A stretch of DNA of 64,000 bases from an uncultured Bacteroidales bacterium (lineage in GTDB: Bacteria > Bacteroidota > Bacteroidia > Bacteroidales > Muribaculaceae). The stretch lies in assembly GCA_902781045.1 (NCBI GenBank), contig CACZHT010000001.1, positions 45,975 to 109,974 of the forward strand, read 5' to 3'. Below, piece after piece: positions 1 to 7,458 of this stretch (position 1 is its first letter; each line of letters starts with the position of its first letter). A program made the position numbers and the translations under genes. The notes beneath the pieces were generated by a model, which saw only the letters and a program-made list of their open reading frames with translations, was not told where the DNA came from and did not search any database.

Positions 1-336
1 ATCATGCACGAGCCGCTCAGTGTGTTCAACAACGCCTTCATTTCGCTCGGTGTGGACTATAACCTCAAGCAGAACCACTACTACAAGGCCGACTTTACCG
101 AGACTGCCACGCCGGCCTACTGCCTGCTCAACGCCACCATCGGCACCGACATCGTGGTCAAGGGGCGCCGCATCGCTTGCCTGACCATCGCCGGCACCAA
201 CCTTACTAACAAGGCCTATCAGAACCACTTGAGCCGCCTCAAGTACACCGACATCAATTCCGCCACCGGCCGCATGGGTGTCAACAATATGGGGCGCAAC
301 ATCATCTTCAAGCTCGCCTTCCCCCTCGAGTTCTAG
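1..336 (+). CDS. TonB-dependent receptor, C-terminal end (partial)
   Basis: Only the last 111 codons lie in the window and the frame is open to base 1, so the start is outside. The sequence alternates short amphipathic strands (FISLGVDYNL, LNATIGTDIV, IACLTIAGTNLTNKAYQNHL) with polar turns and ends IIFKLAFPLEF, the usual pattern for the last strands of an outer-membrane TonB-dependent receptor barrel ending on an aromatic residue. Such receptors take up iron chelates, cobalamin or glycans using TonB energy; the substrate cannot be told here. The stop is TAG, showing that the host uses TAG as a terminator. Family assignment rests on pattern only. Confidence 0.72.
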   Translation: MMHEPLSVFNNAFISLGVDYNLKQNHYYKADFTETATPAYCLLNATIGTDIVVKGRRIACLTIAGTNLTNKAYQNHLSRLKYTDINSATGRMGVNNMGRNIIFKLAFPLEF

Positions 337-437
337 CGTCACGCAGGACTTTAGGCATAAGAACAGAGGCCTCCTGCATTGTGCATGATGGATTGTGAAT
401 TGTGCATTGTATTTTAGGTCGTTTGAGAAAAATGTAT

Positions 438-445
438 TAACTTTG
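438..445 (+). promoter_or_regulatory. Bacteroidetes -7 box for the toxin-antitoxin operon
   Basis: TAACTTTG followed by C matches the TAnnTTTG consensus and sits about 50 bases before the antitoxin start. The -33 element is not clear. Confidence 0.6.
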
Positions 446-493
446 CAGTCTTAAAGCTCAAACCCCAAGAACTTAATTCTTATATTTTTTACA

Positions 494-739
494 ATGTCAA
501 CCGCACAACTTACATCACAGATATTGCAGCAGGTGAGTCTCATCACCGAAGACGAGGGCAAACTGCAACGCGCTCTGAAGGCGCTCAAGCGCATCACTAC
601 GCCCAAACCCGACCCCACCGAGATGACCTACGAGGAGTTTGTCAATATGGTTCGCAAGGCCGAAAAAGGCTCTCTTACTGAGATGCTTCCTGATGAAGAC
701 TTGACCACTTTCCTAAGACGACAGGGTTATGCCTTATAG
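494..739 (+). CDS. Putative antitoxin of a YoeB-type module
   Basis: An 81-residue, probably mostly helical acidic protein directly ahead of a recognisable YoeB-like toxin. Its 3' end overlaps the toxin start by 11 bases, the usual coupling of antitoxin and toxin genes. I do not recognise a Phd/YefM fold signature; the C-terminal half (MTYEEFVNMVRKAEKG, EDLTTFLRRQGYAL) looks like the flexible toxin-wrapping tail of small antitoxins. It would neutralise the toxin and probably repress the shared promoter at 438. The role is inferred from position, not from a domain match. Stop is TAG. Confidence 0.6.
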   Translation: MSTAQLTSQILQQVSLITEDEGKLQRALKALKRITTPKPDPTEMTYEEFVNMVRKAEKGSLTEMLPDEDLTTFLRRQGYAL

Positions 740-1004
740 AATTCAGTACCGCGACTTAGCGAAGGAGCACTTGGTGCGCCTTGCTATGAGTGAGCCAAAG
801 GCTTTTAAGAAAGCGCAAAATCTTATAGAGGAGTTGAAGGAGCATCCGCACACGGGCACGGGGCATCCCGAGCAGTTGTCAGGAGACCTTAGTGGCAAAT
901 GGAGTAGGCGAATAACCAAGAGACACCGACTCATCTATGAGATTCACGACAATGAGGTAGTGGTCGTCGTCATCAGTGCCTATGGACATTACAGCGACAA
1001 GTAA
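729..1004 (+). CDS. yoeB: YoeB/Txe-family mRNA interferase toxin
   Basis: A 91-residue protein with the YoeB signature in its second half: a GHPEQLSGDLSGKWSRRI stretch, then HRLIYEI, then a C-terminal SAYGHYSDK. In E. coli YoeB the corresponding segment is GKPEPLKHNLSGFWSRRI, then HRLVY and a terminal RYHY. The Glu, Arg and terminal His/Tyr that build the RNase site are all present. YoeB cleaves mRNA at the ribosomal A site. Translation is coupled to the upstream antitoxin by an 11-base overlap. The length is normal for the family and nothing looks broken. Confidence 0.88.
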   Translation: MPYRIQYRDLAKEHLVRLAMSEPKAFKKAQNLIEELKEHPHTGTGHPEQLSGDLSGKWSRRITKRHRLIYEIHDNEVVVVVISAYGHYSDK

Positions 1005-1020
1005 AATGTCGCACCTTCTC

Positions 1021-1061
1021 AAAAAGTTACCTTGATGTAATTTACATTTAGGTAACTTTTT
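1021..1061. repeat. Near-perfect 41-bp palindrome abutting a promoter (copy 1)
   Basis: Arms AAAAAGTTACCT (1021-1032) and AGGTAACTTTTT (1050-1061) are exact inverted repeats. The spacer is itself an inner inverted repeat, ATGTAA-T-TTACAT. The right arm ends one base before the -7 box at 1063. The same arms and promoter recur at 10269-10317. It could be an operator for a dimeric repressor, or the end of a small mobile element. Confidence 0.85.
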
Positions 1062-1062
1062 G

Positions 1063-1070
1063 TATCTTTG
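1063..1070 (+). promoter_or_regulatory. -7 box for the AAA ATPase gene
   Basis: TATCTTTG followed by CAG fits TAnnTTTG and lies 27 bases before the ATPase start, directly after the palindrome. Confidence 0.7.
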
Positions 1071-1096
1071 CAGTCTCAATGATTATTTAAGGTTTT

Positions 1097-2233
1097 ATGA
1101 TTGCTCCATTTCAATATGGGTCATTGGCTCAAGACGAGAATTTTATCGACCGAGTCGAAGACCGCGCCTTGCTCAAGCAGCTGCTCATGTCGGGCATCCA
1201 TGTGATGCTCATCTCGCCTCGCCGGTGGGGCAAGTCATCGCTTGTCAAAACAGTTGCCAACGAGTTGGTCAAGTCATATCCCGATGTGCGCGTCTGCTTT
1301 ATCGACGCTTTTAGCATCAACGACGAGGCCGAATTCTATCGCACGTTTGCCAGCCAGGTCATGTCGTGTGCCGCTTCACGTTTTGAACGCGGCATCGACG
1401 AGATGAAGAAGTTTCTGACGGGTGTAGTGCCCCAGCTGGTCATCAAGAATGATGTGACCGACTATCTCACCTTTGACCTGCGTTTCAGACCCGAAGAGCG
1501 CGACAAACGAGAAATACTGCAACTGCCCGAAAAGATAGCCCTCGACAAGGGATTGCGCATCATTGTCTGCATTGATGAGTTCCAGCAACTGGCACGCCTG
1601 CCGCAATATGCCGACATGGAGGGGAAAATGCGAGCCGTGTGGCAGCAACAACAACATGTTTCCTACTGTTTCTATGGCAGCAAGCGCCACATGATGACTG
1701 CCATTTTCAATGACCCATCCAAGCCGTTCTACCGCTTCGGACAAGTGATCTGGCTGCAAAAGATTGAACAGAAGCATTGGATGAAATTCATTGTCGAGGC
1801 GTTCCAGAAGACAGGCAAAAGCATCACCAACGAGGCGGCGCAACGCATCTGCCAGTTGACGCAATGCCACTCATGGTATGTCCAGCAACTGGCATTCTTT
1901 GTGTGGAACGCCACTGACCATGAGGTGGATGACACCATCATGAATCGTGCAGTGCAACGGCTGATTGACACCAATGCTCCGATGTTCCAGAACGATGTCG
2001 AGCAACTCACGGCCAGCCAACGCACCATGCTGCAAGCACTCAGCGACGGGGTGCAGCAATTCTCGGCCCAAACGACCAAACAAATCTACCCGATGGGCAA
2101 TGCCAACACCATCACACGCAACAAGCGCATCCTGCAAGACAAGGACATTATCGAATTGAACCACGGTGTGTTCAGTTTTGTTGACCCAATCTTTGAATTA
2201 TGGTTCAAACAAGAGAATGGCAAGCTGAGATGA
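1097..2233 (+). CDS. AAA-family P-loop ATPase
   Basis: A 378-residue cytoplasmic protein. It has a Walker A motif PRRWGKSS at residues 41-48, a Walker B strand LRIIVCIDEF at about 153-162, and a sensor-like strand (YCFYGSKRH) near 190-198. The C-terminal third (from about 290) looks like a winged-helix region (TASQRTMLQALSDG, then ITRNKRILQDKDII), as in the ATPase_2 (PF01637) type NTPases common in Bacteroidales. The substrate or partner is unknown; relatives are often linked to mobile or defence regions. The stop overlaps the start of the following phosphatase gene (ATGA), so the two are probably co-translated. Confident as an ATPase, not as to role. Confidence 0.82.
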   Translation: MIAPFQYGSLAQDENFIDRVEDRALLKQLLMSGIHVMLISPRRWGKSSLVKTVANELVKSYPDVRVCFIDAFSINDEAEFYRTFASQVMSCAASRFERGIDEMKKFLTGVVPQLVIKNDVTDYLTFDLRFRPEERDKREILQLPEKIALDKGLRIIVCIDEFQQLARLPQYADMEGKMRAVWQQQQHVSYCFYGSKRHMMTAIFNDPSKPFYRFGQVIWLQKIEQKHWMKFIVEAFQKTGKSITNEAAQRICQLTQCHSWYVQQLAFFVWNATDHEVDDTIMNRAVQRLIDTNAPMFQNDVEQLTASQRTMLQALSDGVQQFSAQTTKQIYPMGNANTITRNKRILQDKDIIELNHGVFSFVDPIFELWFKQENGKLR

Positions 2234-2739
2234 GCAGTGATAAGAAATATCGCATCCTGTTTGTGTGCCTGGGCAACATCTGCCGGTCGCCGGCGGCACA
2301 GGGGGTGATGCAGCGGCTGGTGGATGAGCGCGGCTTGACCGACCGGTTTGAGATTGACTCGGCAGGCACCAGTGGCTATCACGACGGCGACCTGCCCGAC
2401 CGTCGCATGCGTGTGCATGCCCGGCCACGGGGCTACGAGCTGACGCACCGCAGCCGCCGCGTCGAGGGTAGCGACTTTGAGCACTTCGACCTGATTGTGG
2501 CCATGGACAGCGCCAATGCCGCCGACCTGCGCCGCATGGCCGCCACGGTGGACGAGGCTCGCAAAATCGTCATGATGGGCGACTACATCCGCCTCCAGCG
2601 CAATCACTACGACTACGTCCCCGACCCCTACTACGAGGGCAGCGAGGGCTTTGAGCTGGTCCTCGACTTGCTCGAGGACGCCTGCGACAACCTCCTCACC
2701 CAGCTCCTTGCCCAGCCGCACAGTCCCACAGCCCGTTAG
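2230..2739 (+). CDS. Low-molecular-weight protein-tyrosine phosphatase
   Basis: A 169-residue protein with the LMW-PTP active-site loop CLGNICRS: the Cys nucleophile is residue 13 and the Arg residue 19. The general-acid loop DPYYEG is at about 132-137. The family hydrolyses phosphotyrosine, often regulating tyrosine-kinase-driven capsule export. I chose the ATG at 2230 because it overlaps the upstream TGA as ATGA and puts the catalytic loop at the usual distance from the N-terminus; a longer start at 2200 would add 10 residues inside the ATPase gene. The C-terminal tail (QPHSPTAR) is slightly long. Stop is TAG. Confidence 0.9.
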   Translation: MSSDKKYRILFVCLGNICRSPAAQGVMQRLVDERGLTDRFEIDSAGTSGYHDGDLPDRRMRVHARPRGYELTHRSRRVEGSDFEHFDLIVAMDSANAADLRRMAATVDEARKIVMMGDYIRLQRNHYDYVPDPYYEGSEGFELVLDLLEDACDNLLTQLLAQPHSPTAR

Positions 2740-2849
2740 CGACCCTCTCCGCTCCAGACCACGTTGGACCAGATCGACAAACCGGAAAAAACAGAACGAA
2801 CCGAGGTTACCTCACAACCTTTACGCTATATACCAGCAAAAACGAGATT

Positions 2850-3431
2850 ATGAAAAAAGCGTTAAAGATTATTGGCATTGTGCTGGTTTTGCTGGGAGTT
2901 TACTATGTCACTTGGACTCCTTCGACCGACGGGATCTCGGAGACAGCCAAGAAAGCAGTCATTGCCTCTGAAGAGAGAACTTGCCCTAACAATGATTTCA
3001 GAAACGTGAGACATTTTCCGAAAGAGTGGAAAAAAGACTACACAGGCACTCCGGGTAAATATCCCCAAACCTGCATGAACACCGTGTCATCGTTCTTCTG
3101 TCCTGAGTCAAACTGGGCGCAGTGCAATTGGTTTGTCGCCCATCACAAGCAGCTGGGATTTGAAGAGACAACCCATCCAAAGCCTGGCGACATTGTGGTG
3201 TTCTTCAAGAAAAACAACGATGCCCGCCACACCGGTCTATTCGTAGGCTACTCGTTGTTCGGTCCGCTGATGAATCATTCAGATGGCGGCAAGAAACCTC
3301 ACAACTATCAGAAGCATTTTCCGATTTTGTTATATGCCGGCAATGGAAGGGTTCGTGGTTACGTCGATTATAAGTATTACACATATTCTGGCCCTACGGG
3401 CAGTAGAACAAAAACGAATAAAAAGCAATAA
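2850..3431 (+). CDS. Membrane-anchored CHAP/NlpC-like hydrolase (putative)
   Basis: 193 residues. Residues 5-22 form an uncleaved-looking signal anchor (IIGIVLVLLGVYYV). The periplasmic part has a Cys in TCMNTVS (C75), then KPGDIVVFF (111-119) and a His in ARHTGLFVGYS (H127). This order, Cys at a helix start followed by a PGDIVVF strand and His-x-GLFVGY, is that of CHAP and NlpC/P60-like cysteine amidases that cut peptidoglycan or related peptides. The tail is basic (SRTKTNKKQ). It is the first gene of the accessory island. It could be a cell-wall hydrolase or a secreted antibacterial effector; the fold is inferred from motif order only. Confidence 0.55.
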   Translation: MKKALKIIGIVLVLLGVYYVTWTPSTDGISETAKKAVIASEERTCPNNDFRNVRHFPKEWKKDYTGTPGKYPQTCMNTVSSFFCPESNWAQCNWFVAHHKQLGFEETTHPKPGDIVVFFKKNNDARHTGLFVGYSLFGPLMNHSDGGKKPHNYQKHFPILLYAGNGRVRGYVDYKYYTYSGPTGSRTKTNKKQ

Positions 3432-3441
3432 AATCAGAACA

Positions 3442-3984
3442 ATGATAGTAGTAGAATCGAAACGTAAGAAACCAGAGAATATTCTCAAACAATATCCTGG
3501 GGCAATGTTGGTCGATGTAACCAGCAAGGCCAATGATGAAATGGTGAAGTTAAGCCCATTCTATCCTCATGGTGACATTCCTGTACCCTTCACCGAGGGA
3601 ATGACAGCCAGTTGCGTCGAGGCTATCTGGCAAGGACTGAAAGTATTTGAACGGTGTGATGTTGACACTACGCTGTTTGCCAACACCTCTATGCGAGGAC
3701 TAAAGCGAACAGTACGCCGATTTGGCAAGCCTCTTGGGCACCGCAAAGGCGTGCACGGCACCGAACTGCTGGGCTATATCGAGGCGCGCAAGCTCATCTA
3801 CGTGCCCGCCTATCGCTGGATGCTGGAACACAAAGTGCAAGACATCATCGAGCGACTGCGCAAAGTGTCACAGACCCAGACCATCGTCCTGCTGGACTAC
3901 AACACCAACGCCGATGTGGAGGATGGCAGTACGCCCCTGTCGCACGCGTCGCTTGTCAAAGCTTATATTGAGGAGAAAGAGTGA
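3442..3984 (+). CDS. Conserved hypothetical protein, DUF6939-like
   Basis: 180 residues starting MIVVESKRKKPENI. I chose the ATG at 3442, 11 bases after the preceding stop; the frame runs further upstream but only inside the previous gene. The body has VKLSPFYPHGDIPVPF and VEAIWQGLKVF, which resemble a Bacteroidetes family I recall as DUF6939. No catalytic motif is evident and there is no signal peptide or membrane segment. It may form a two-gene unit with the upstream hydrolase. The function is unknown. Confidence 0.6.
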   Translation: MIVVESKRKKPENILKQYPGAMLVDVTSKANDEMVKLSPFYPHGDIPVPFTEGMTASCVEAIWQGLKVFERCDVDTTLFANTSMRGLKRTVRRFGKPLGHRKGVHGTELLGYIEARKLIYVPAYRWMLEHKVQDIIERLRKVSQTQTIVLLDYNTNADVEDGSTPLSHASLVKAYIEEKE

Positions 3985-4058
3985 CTGTTCAGCGAATAGA
4001 TGGCACCATCCTCTGCGGTACTCAGTGAGCGATATTATCAACCAACAACTCACCAATA

Positions 4059-4385
4059 ATGAAGAGAACTTATTTTTGCACCGAAGACAATCCGCTTCAT
4101 GTCCAGATCAGCAAAGAAGAATCCATGATGATCGAAGAACTTGAAGTGAGTGGCTACCTCGATGAAGATGACTATGAGCTGTTGACAGAGATGAGCGGTG
4201 AGAAAGGGCGTTTGAGATACCTTGATCTTTATGGCGTTACCGAGTCTTTTCCGGGGCCTGACATGGACGTTTTTTTCATAGGAGAAGAAGACTTGGCAAT
4301 ATATTCGGGTTCATTTAATGACAGCATCCGTTTGGATAATCATTTTCCCAAACAATCTGATAGGCATAGGTCACAGCTCATTTAA
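4059..4385 (+). CDS. Small protein or fragment with BspA/LRR-like N-terminal motif
   Basis: 108 residues. The segment IEELEVSGYLDEDDYELLTEMSGEKGRLRYLDL resembles the N-terminal cap of BspA-like leucine-rich-repeat surface proteins of Bacteroidales, where an opening strand is followed by LxxLDL. No repeats follow; the rest (FNDSIRLDNHFPKQSDRH) is unrelated and the frame ends soon. There is no signal peptide. It is probably a decayed fragment, or a small protein whose 3' part was replaced, because the AT-rich DNA just after it carries another open frame without a start. Confidence 0.4.
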   Translation: MKRTYFCTEDNPLHVQISKEESMMIEELEVSGYLDEDDYELLTEMSGEKGRLRYLDLYGVTESFPGPDMDVFFIGEEDLAIYSGSFNDSIRLDNHFPKQSDRHRSQLI

Positions 4386-4573
4386 TTAATGAGACAAACG
4401 AAAAAGATAGATATGTTAAGATTGGAGAAAGTTATGATTGTGAAATTTATACGGACTTAGAAACTGGCGATAGTATAATCATCGGCGGTTATGTAGATGA
4501 AGAATCCAATGCTAAACTATCCGACTTAATAAAAGACAGTTTAAATATAATAGCAAATGGCAACACCAATTAA
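4385..4573 (+). pseudogene. Open frame without a start codon (immunity-like remnant)
   Basis: A 62-codon frame beginning directly after the preceding stop and reading, for example, GDSIIIGGYVDEESNAKLSDL. It has no ATG or plausible start in frame and ends in TAA. It is AT-rich. The acidic, short character resembles the 3' end of small Bacteroidetes immunity-type genes. I cannot assign a family; it is best read as the tail of a truncated gene. Confidence 0.3.
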
Positions 4574-4602
4574 AAAAATTAAAGGTAAATGGATTGATCA
4601 AA

Positions 4603-4746
4603 ATGGTAATCGATACTCTCACTGATGCATTAACTTTTGTATGGCATTATGGGATGCCGACGAATTGGCGAAAAGCAGAAGTTTTAAACGATGATTATGT
4701 AACAAGAGCAAGAAATAATTCTAATAATTTTGAATATTTAAGATAA
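4603..4746 (+). CDS. Short hypothetical ORF
   Basis: 47 residues starting MVIDTLTDALTFVWHYG and ending NNFEYLR. It starts inside another short frame and its stop lies 5 bases before the GH25 gene. No motif is recognised. It may be a remnant; coding status is uncertain. Confidence 0.22.
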   Translation: MVIDTLTDALTFVWHYGMPTNWRKAEVLNDDYVTRARNNSNNFEYLR

Positions 4747-4751
4747 AAACA

Positions 4752-5453
4752 ATGAAAAAAGAAATGTCCCAACTAAAACTTATAGTAAAAGTACTTTTTT
4801 ATGCCCTTGTATTACCAATATTGTTAATCTTCGGATTTGTGATGATTATTGGAGAGGTCTTTTGTAAATATGAGTCACAAACTCCAGGCCTGTACGAAAA
4901 AGTTTATCCTCAGGAAACGCATGGTTATGATTTGTCTCATCATAATAAAAATATCAATTGGGATAAATTAGAAGGTCAGTTTGTTTATCTAAAAGCGACA
5001 GAGGGAACTTGGTTTAAAGATCCGAAATTTGAAAGTTACAAAAAGAAAGCCCGAAAGCATAACCTGAAGGTCGGAGCTTATCATTTCATGCGTCCTAAAA
5101 GAACAGGTAAACAACAATTCAATTACTTTAAAATGATCGTAGGTAATGATATTGACCTAATTCCTGTACTTGATATCGAAGTTAAAGGACTATCAAACAA
5201 AAACATTAAAGAATTTATTGCTGAATGTGAGAAATACTATGGTGTCAAACCTATGATTTATGCAAATCAAAAATATTACTTAAAACATAAATCAGCAATT
5301 AAAGGTTGTAAGTGGTGGATGGCGCATTATCATCCAAGTTTGAAATCGAATTATGCATTATGGCAATTTTCTGATAAAAAGAAAATAGCTGGAACATCCA
5401 TTGATCACAACTATATCAACCCAAAATACACCCTAACCGACTTTATGTTATAA
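4752..5453 (+). CDS. GH25 lysozyme-like muramidase, AT-rich copy
   Basis: 233 residues. A hydrophobic anchor spans about residues 10-36. The GH25 barrel begins at GYDLSHHNKNINW, with an Asp at residue 60, and carries the catalytic VLDIE motif with D141 and E143; GAYHFMRP and PMIYAN are further family landmarks. GH25 enzymes cut the MurNAc-GlcNAc bond of peptidoglycan; in phages they serve lysis and in bacteria wall turnover or attack. The gene is strikingly AT-rich, unlike the GC-rich second GH25 at 50348, which points to separate acquisition. It lies 426 bases upstream of a TAG-recoded phage-like gene, so a phage lysis origin is possible. There is no in-frame TAG. Confidence 0.85.
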   Translation: MKKEMSQLKLIVKVLFYALVLPILLIFGFVMIIGEVFCKYESQTPGLYEKVYPQETHGYDLSHHNKNINWDKLEGQFVYLKATEGTWFKDPKFESYKKKARKHNLKVGAYHFMRPKRTGKQQFNYFKMIVGNDIDLIPVLDIEVKGLSNKNIKEFIAECEKYYGVKPMIYANQKYYLKHKSAIKGCKWWMAHYHPSLKSNYALWQFSDKKKIAGTSIDHNYINPKYTLTDFML

Positions 5454-5551
5454 CGTAAAATATTTTAAAGTAATCGTAAGATTAAACGTCATAAAAGCTC
5501 TTCTTTAAAGTCTAGAGCTAGGAAAGACTATTTTTTACGAGAAGCAATGAA

Positions 5552-5698
5552 ATGCTAGTTCAATCTAAAGAACTAGCCACTCCTAGTTCTCAACCACTAC
5601 CAATGTCCTCAAGATAGACAAAAGTGGAAATATATCTATCTGAGGATTCTTTCAGATTTATTCATAATCTAAAGAATTTAATGTGTACAATCTTTTAA
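5552..5698 (+). CDS. Short ORF with one in-frame TAG (possible recoded phage gene)
   Basis: Read with TAG as Gln, this is a 48-residue peptide starting MLVQSKELATPSSQPLP and ending NLKNLMCTIF at a TAA. The single TAG is codon 22 (5615-5617), in the context SSR-TAG-TKVEIYLSED. Its ATG overlaps the TAG that ends an upstream open frame (ATGCTAG). It is too short to be convincing alone; it matters because the next gene downstream shows the same TAG pattern. Confidence 0.25.
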
Positions 5699-5788
5699 GC
5701 CTGTGTACACAATCAGACTAGAAAAGCTTAATTCATGAACGTTTAATCTTACTTTTTTATTATATCTTATTAACCCACTTTAGGCTAT

Positions 5789-5854
5789 AAAGTATTACCT
5801 TTGCAAAGAAAAAATAATGGGAACAACAGATTCATACCGCAAAGGTAATACTTT
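5789..5854. repeat. 16-bp perfect inverted repeat carrying promoter boxes and a T-run
   Basis: AAAGTATTACCTTTGC (5789-5804) and its exact reverse complement GCAAAGGTAATACTTT (5839-5854) are separated by 34 bases. Each arm contains TACCTTTGC, so each could be a -7 box, facing each other. The right arm runs into eight T residues (5852-5859), so read-through RNA from upstream would form a terminator-like hairpin. Confidence 0.8.
5796..5803 (+). promoter_or_regulatory. -7 box for the TAG-recoded gene
   Basis: TACCTTTG followed by C lies inside the left arm of the inverted repeat, about 77 bases before the ATG at 5880. If used, the transcript begins between the two arms. Confidence 0.5.
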
Positions 5855-5879
5855 TTTTTAATCTTAATACTCAAAAATT

Positions 5880-7406
5880 ATGCAAATCAAAAAATATCAA
5901 AACACACCTGGGCCAATCAGTAGAGCAACTGACGAATATTACAACGGTACTGGCTGGCATTTTGTTCCAGGAAACTAGTTAAAGCAATCCGATCCAAACT
6001 ACTCAGTTGTTCAAAGAAAAGGATTAGATAACAGTTACCTTATTGATGCTAATGGTATATTAGTACCAGAGAGAGTCAGAAATGCTTATGAACAAAACAA
6101 GGAGTATCAAGCACAACTTCCTTATCAAGAACAAAACGACATCAATGACGCACGACAGATGCAATACAGACAAGCAGATAGAGAAGTGCACAACCTAGGC
6201 ATGACCCAATTAGACAGAACACAGATGAAGAACTTAGGGCAATTAAGTGGTGTTGTTCTTGGTGGTGCAGCTTTAGCCGGTGGCGGTGCAGCAGCAATAC
6301 CATATCTAGTTCCAGGAACGCTAGGTGGCAATATAATTGGTTACACAGCATTTGGAACGGCGTTGAACGAGGCCATTAAATACGGAACTGGCAAAACAAT
6401 GGGCGAACATGCAGTCAACGCGGCACGTATGTTGGGAATTCCTCAAAACGAATGGGTGAATTACGGTATACAAATGGTTGGTGATATGCCAGTATATATG
6501 GCAGCCGAGCCATTCGCTGCAGCAGCAAGCAGAGCAATGCCAGCAGTAGAAAGAGCTGTAGCAAATGTAAGAAATAACATTGTTGAAGGAGTAAATTCCA
6601 GAGTTCAAGGTATCAGAGACTTCAACACAATGGTGAGGAATCAGGAATCATTACAAGATGAAATTTTTGATGATGTTTCCCAAGAATTATTTTATAAAAA
6701 TGCTGGTAAGTATTATGGAGGCTTAGGAAGAATGACAGAGAGTAATGGTAATGTTCATGATGCGGTATTAATGAGAAATTCAACAGAATATATTCCAGAA
6801 AATAGTGATTCTTGGGCAAATATTGTGAAATATAAAGTAAGCAATACTCCAATACTAACAAGATTAAAATATCCAAGCTATATTCCAAATCAAGTTTCTA
6901 TGCATTTACCAGAATTGACACCAAAAGGCTAGTAGTTTGCAACAACAGCCATAGCACATTTACAACCTGGAACTGCACTTGGAGAATTTCAACTCATTTC
7001 ACCAGCTGCTCAAGCGTTTTCACGCTATAGTTAGGGTTAGTCATATCTAAGATCGTTAACCCCATTTATTCGTAATAGGTCAATCGGAGCTATAGGAGAC
7101 ATTAATCCATATAGCGTAGATTCATACTTTCAATTATTACTTAGAAACGCTAAGGATCCAGAACGATATGCACTACGCTATTTTGACAAACCTATGCCTG
7201 GATTTAATGATCAAGCGAAAAACGGAATAGAAAGATACGCTTTTGGACAAAAAGGTGGACAACAAACCTTACAGCCAGGGGCAGATTAGGCTGACGTGAT
7301 TAACGCTGCAATTCAAAAGATTAATCCTAACGCTCGTCTAGCATCAGTTGTTGATGGTCAACTTAGGTTACCTTATCCGTATTTGTTTATAAATAAAATA
7401 AAATAA
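5880..7406 (+). CDS. Phage-like gene using TAG as a sense codon (probably Gln)
   Basis: One 509-codon frame from ATG to TAA. In the standard code it is broken by six TAG codons: 33, 351, 352, 385, 387 and 470 (at 5976, 6930, 6933, 7032, 7038 and 7287). There is no TAA or TGA until the end. Read as Gln the contexts are natural: FVPGN-Q-LKQSD, TPKG-QQ-FATT, RYS-Q-G-Q-SYLRSL, QPGAD-Q-ADV. CAA and CAG also encode Gln. The protein opens MQIKKYQNTPGPI, has a Gly/Ala-rich hydrophobic segment near residues 120-150 (LSGVVLGGAALAGGG) and ends LPYPYLFINKIK. I recognise no enzyme domain; the layout resembles virion-associated proteins of crAss-like phages. An in-frame TAA upstream fixes the start. In this host the product would stop after 32 residues unless a suppressor tRNA is supplied. 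Confidence 0.8.
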
Positions 7407-7458
7407 CGGTATGGTTTTTGCCAAATGAATATAATTAAAACGATTAAATGATTTTTAA

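Larger units (their letters stand above)
5454..5879. other. AT-rich intergenic stretch of the phage-like segment
   Basis: Besides the short ORF at 5552 and the inverted repeat at 5789 (both listed), I see a start-less open frame around 5470-5558 reading KIKRHKSSSLKSRARKDYFLREAMKC. No tRNA cloverleaf is recognised in it. Confidence 0.5.

Noticed and set aside
3283..3441. Longer start for the DUF6939-like gene
   Set aside because: The extra 53 codons lie inside the preceding hydrolase gene and read as a frame shadow.
5880..7406. The recoded frame as an ordinary decayed pseudogene
   Set aside because: All six interruptions are TAG, none TAA or TGA, with no frameshift over 1.5 kb in AT-rich DNA where TAA would be the commonest random stop.
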